Shown piece after piece: positions 34,571 through 34,756 of a stretch of DNA of 34,756 bases (position 1 is the first letter of the stretch; every line of letters begins with the position of its first letter). Both the position numbers and the translations under genes were made by a program. Origin of the DNA: GCA-2733415 sp049609325 (lineage in GTDB: Bacteria > Bacteroidota > Bacteroidia > Flavobacteriales > Flavobacteriaceae); the NCBI GenBank assembly GCA_049609325.1, contig JBMYYK010000023.1, positions 1-34,756 on the forward strand, read 5' to 3'. The notes beneath the pieces are model-generated. The model was not told the origin of the DNA and made no database searches. It saw nothing but the letters and a program-made list of their open reading frames with translations.

Positions 34571-34756
34571 GCACCAATTTATTTCTTTCAACCCTTTTGA
34601 TTTTAAGATCTCATTTGTTTTCAAGAAGTGTTTATTCCCAAACCATAACCCCCTATTGGCACTCAACGGAGAGGGATGACCTGAAGTTAAAATATGATGT
34701 TTATTTGAGTTGATAAGTTTTGTTTTTTTCTTAGCATAACTTCCCCATAATAAAAA
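34565..34756 (-). CDS. ung: Uracil-DNA glycosylase Ung, C-terminal part (cut by window edge)
   Basis: Reading the minus strand from the right edge gives an open frame of 63 residues ending in EINWCL. It has the family-1 Ung signature HPSPLSANRG, containing the catalytic-loop His, preceded by LLWGSYAKKK and KHHILTSG and followed by GNKHFLKTNEILKSKG. These are the last third of Ung, which removes uracil from DNA. The 5' part lies outside the window. The stop overlaps the end of the substrate-binding-like gene by 6 bases, convergently. Confidence 0.92.
   Translation of the reverse strand, partial: FLLWGSYAKKKTKLINSNKHHILTSGHPSPLSANRGLWFGNKHFLKTNEILKSKGLKEINWCL

Overview
The window reads as a chromosomal segment of a Flavobacteriaceae bacterium (Bacteroidota). 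The DNA is AT-rich. Several genes are preceded by the Bacteroidota -7 promoter motif TAnnTTTG and lack a Shine-Dalgarno sequence. One secreted protein carries a type IX secretion C-terminal sorting domain. The E1 alpha-beta fusion of a 2-oxoacid dehydrogenase is also common in this phylum. The species cannot be named from the sequence.

Region 1 (1-9719) is an exopolysaccharide locus related to Pel, read left to right as one tight cluster and cut by the left edge. It encodes a PelF-type glycosyltransferase (partial), a PelG-type 12-segment membrane protein with an extra N-terminal domain, a stand-alone exported PelA-hydrolase-like glycoside hydrolase, an unrecognised 648-residue polytopic membrane protein, and a 1274-residue envelope protein. 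That last protein joins a PelA-like deacetylase module, a PelB-like helical-repeat scaffold and a PelB-like C-terminal beta-barrel. PelC, PelD and PelE are not recognisable here, so this looks like a rearranged Pel-like synthase and export system. It is the most interesting part of the window. A terminator follows. A convergent gene then encodes a T9SS-secreted DUF4874/DUF4832 protein.

Region 2 (11.4-21.3 kb) is mostly information-processing housekeeping: a possible distant uracil-DNA-glycosylase-fold protein, a small secreted protein, a YbdG-like MscS channel, a minimal DEAD-box helicase coupled to a half-length DUF1456 gene, RecQ, an RluE-type pseudouridine synthase, a four-cysteine uracil-DNA glycosylase family protein, a cold-shock-domain protein and a second DEAD-box helicase.

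Region 3 (21.3-28.1 kb) holds a leftward operon of a DUF1853 nuclease-fold protein, a 41-residue single-span membrane protein and SelO. The 41-residue gene is easily missed and ends in an ATGA overlap with selO. It is followed by an exported glutathione peroxidase, a YdjM-like membrane protein, a Bcr/CflA-type transporter that may be leaderless, a TruC-like pseudouridine synthase and a small membrane protein. Between the peroxidase and the YdjM gene lies a 184-bp nested inverted-repeat element that may be a MITE or a structured RNA.

Region 4 (28.2-34.8 kb) has the fused E1 gene with a clear terminator, an isopenicillin-N-synthase-type Fe(II)/2-oxoglutarate oxygenase, a SUI1/eIF1-like protein with a strong hairpin terminator, a DUF1835 protein, a nucleoside phosphorylase coupled to a signal-less substrate-binding-like protein, and the C-terminal end of family-1 uracil-DNA glycosylase (Ung) running off the right edge. 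No tRNA, rRNA, CRISPR array or transposase gene was seen. No gene-free stretch exceeds 300 bases.
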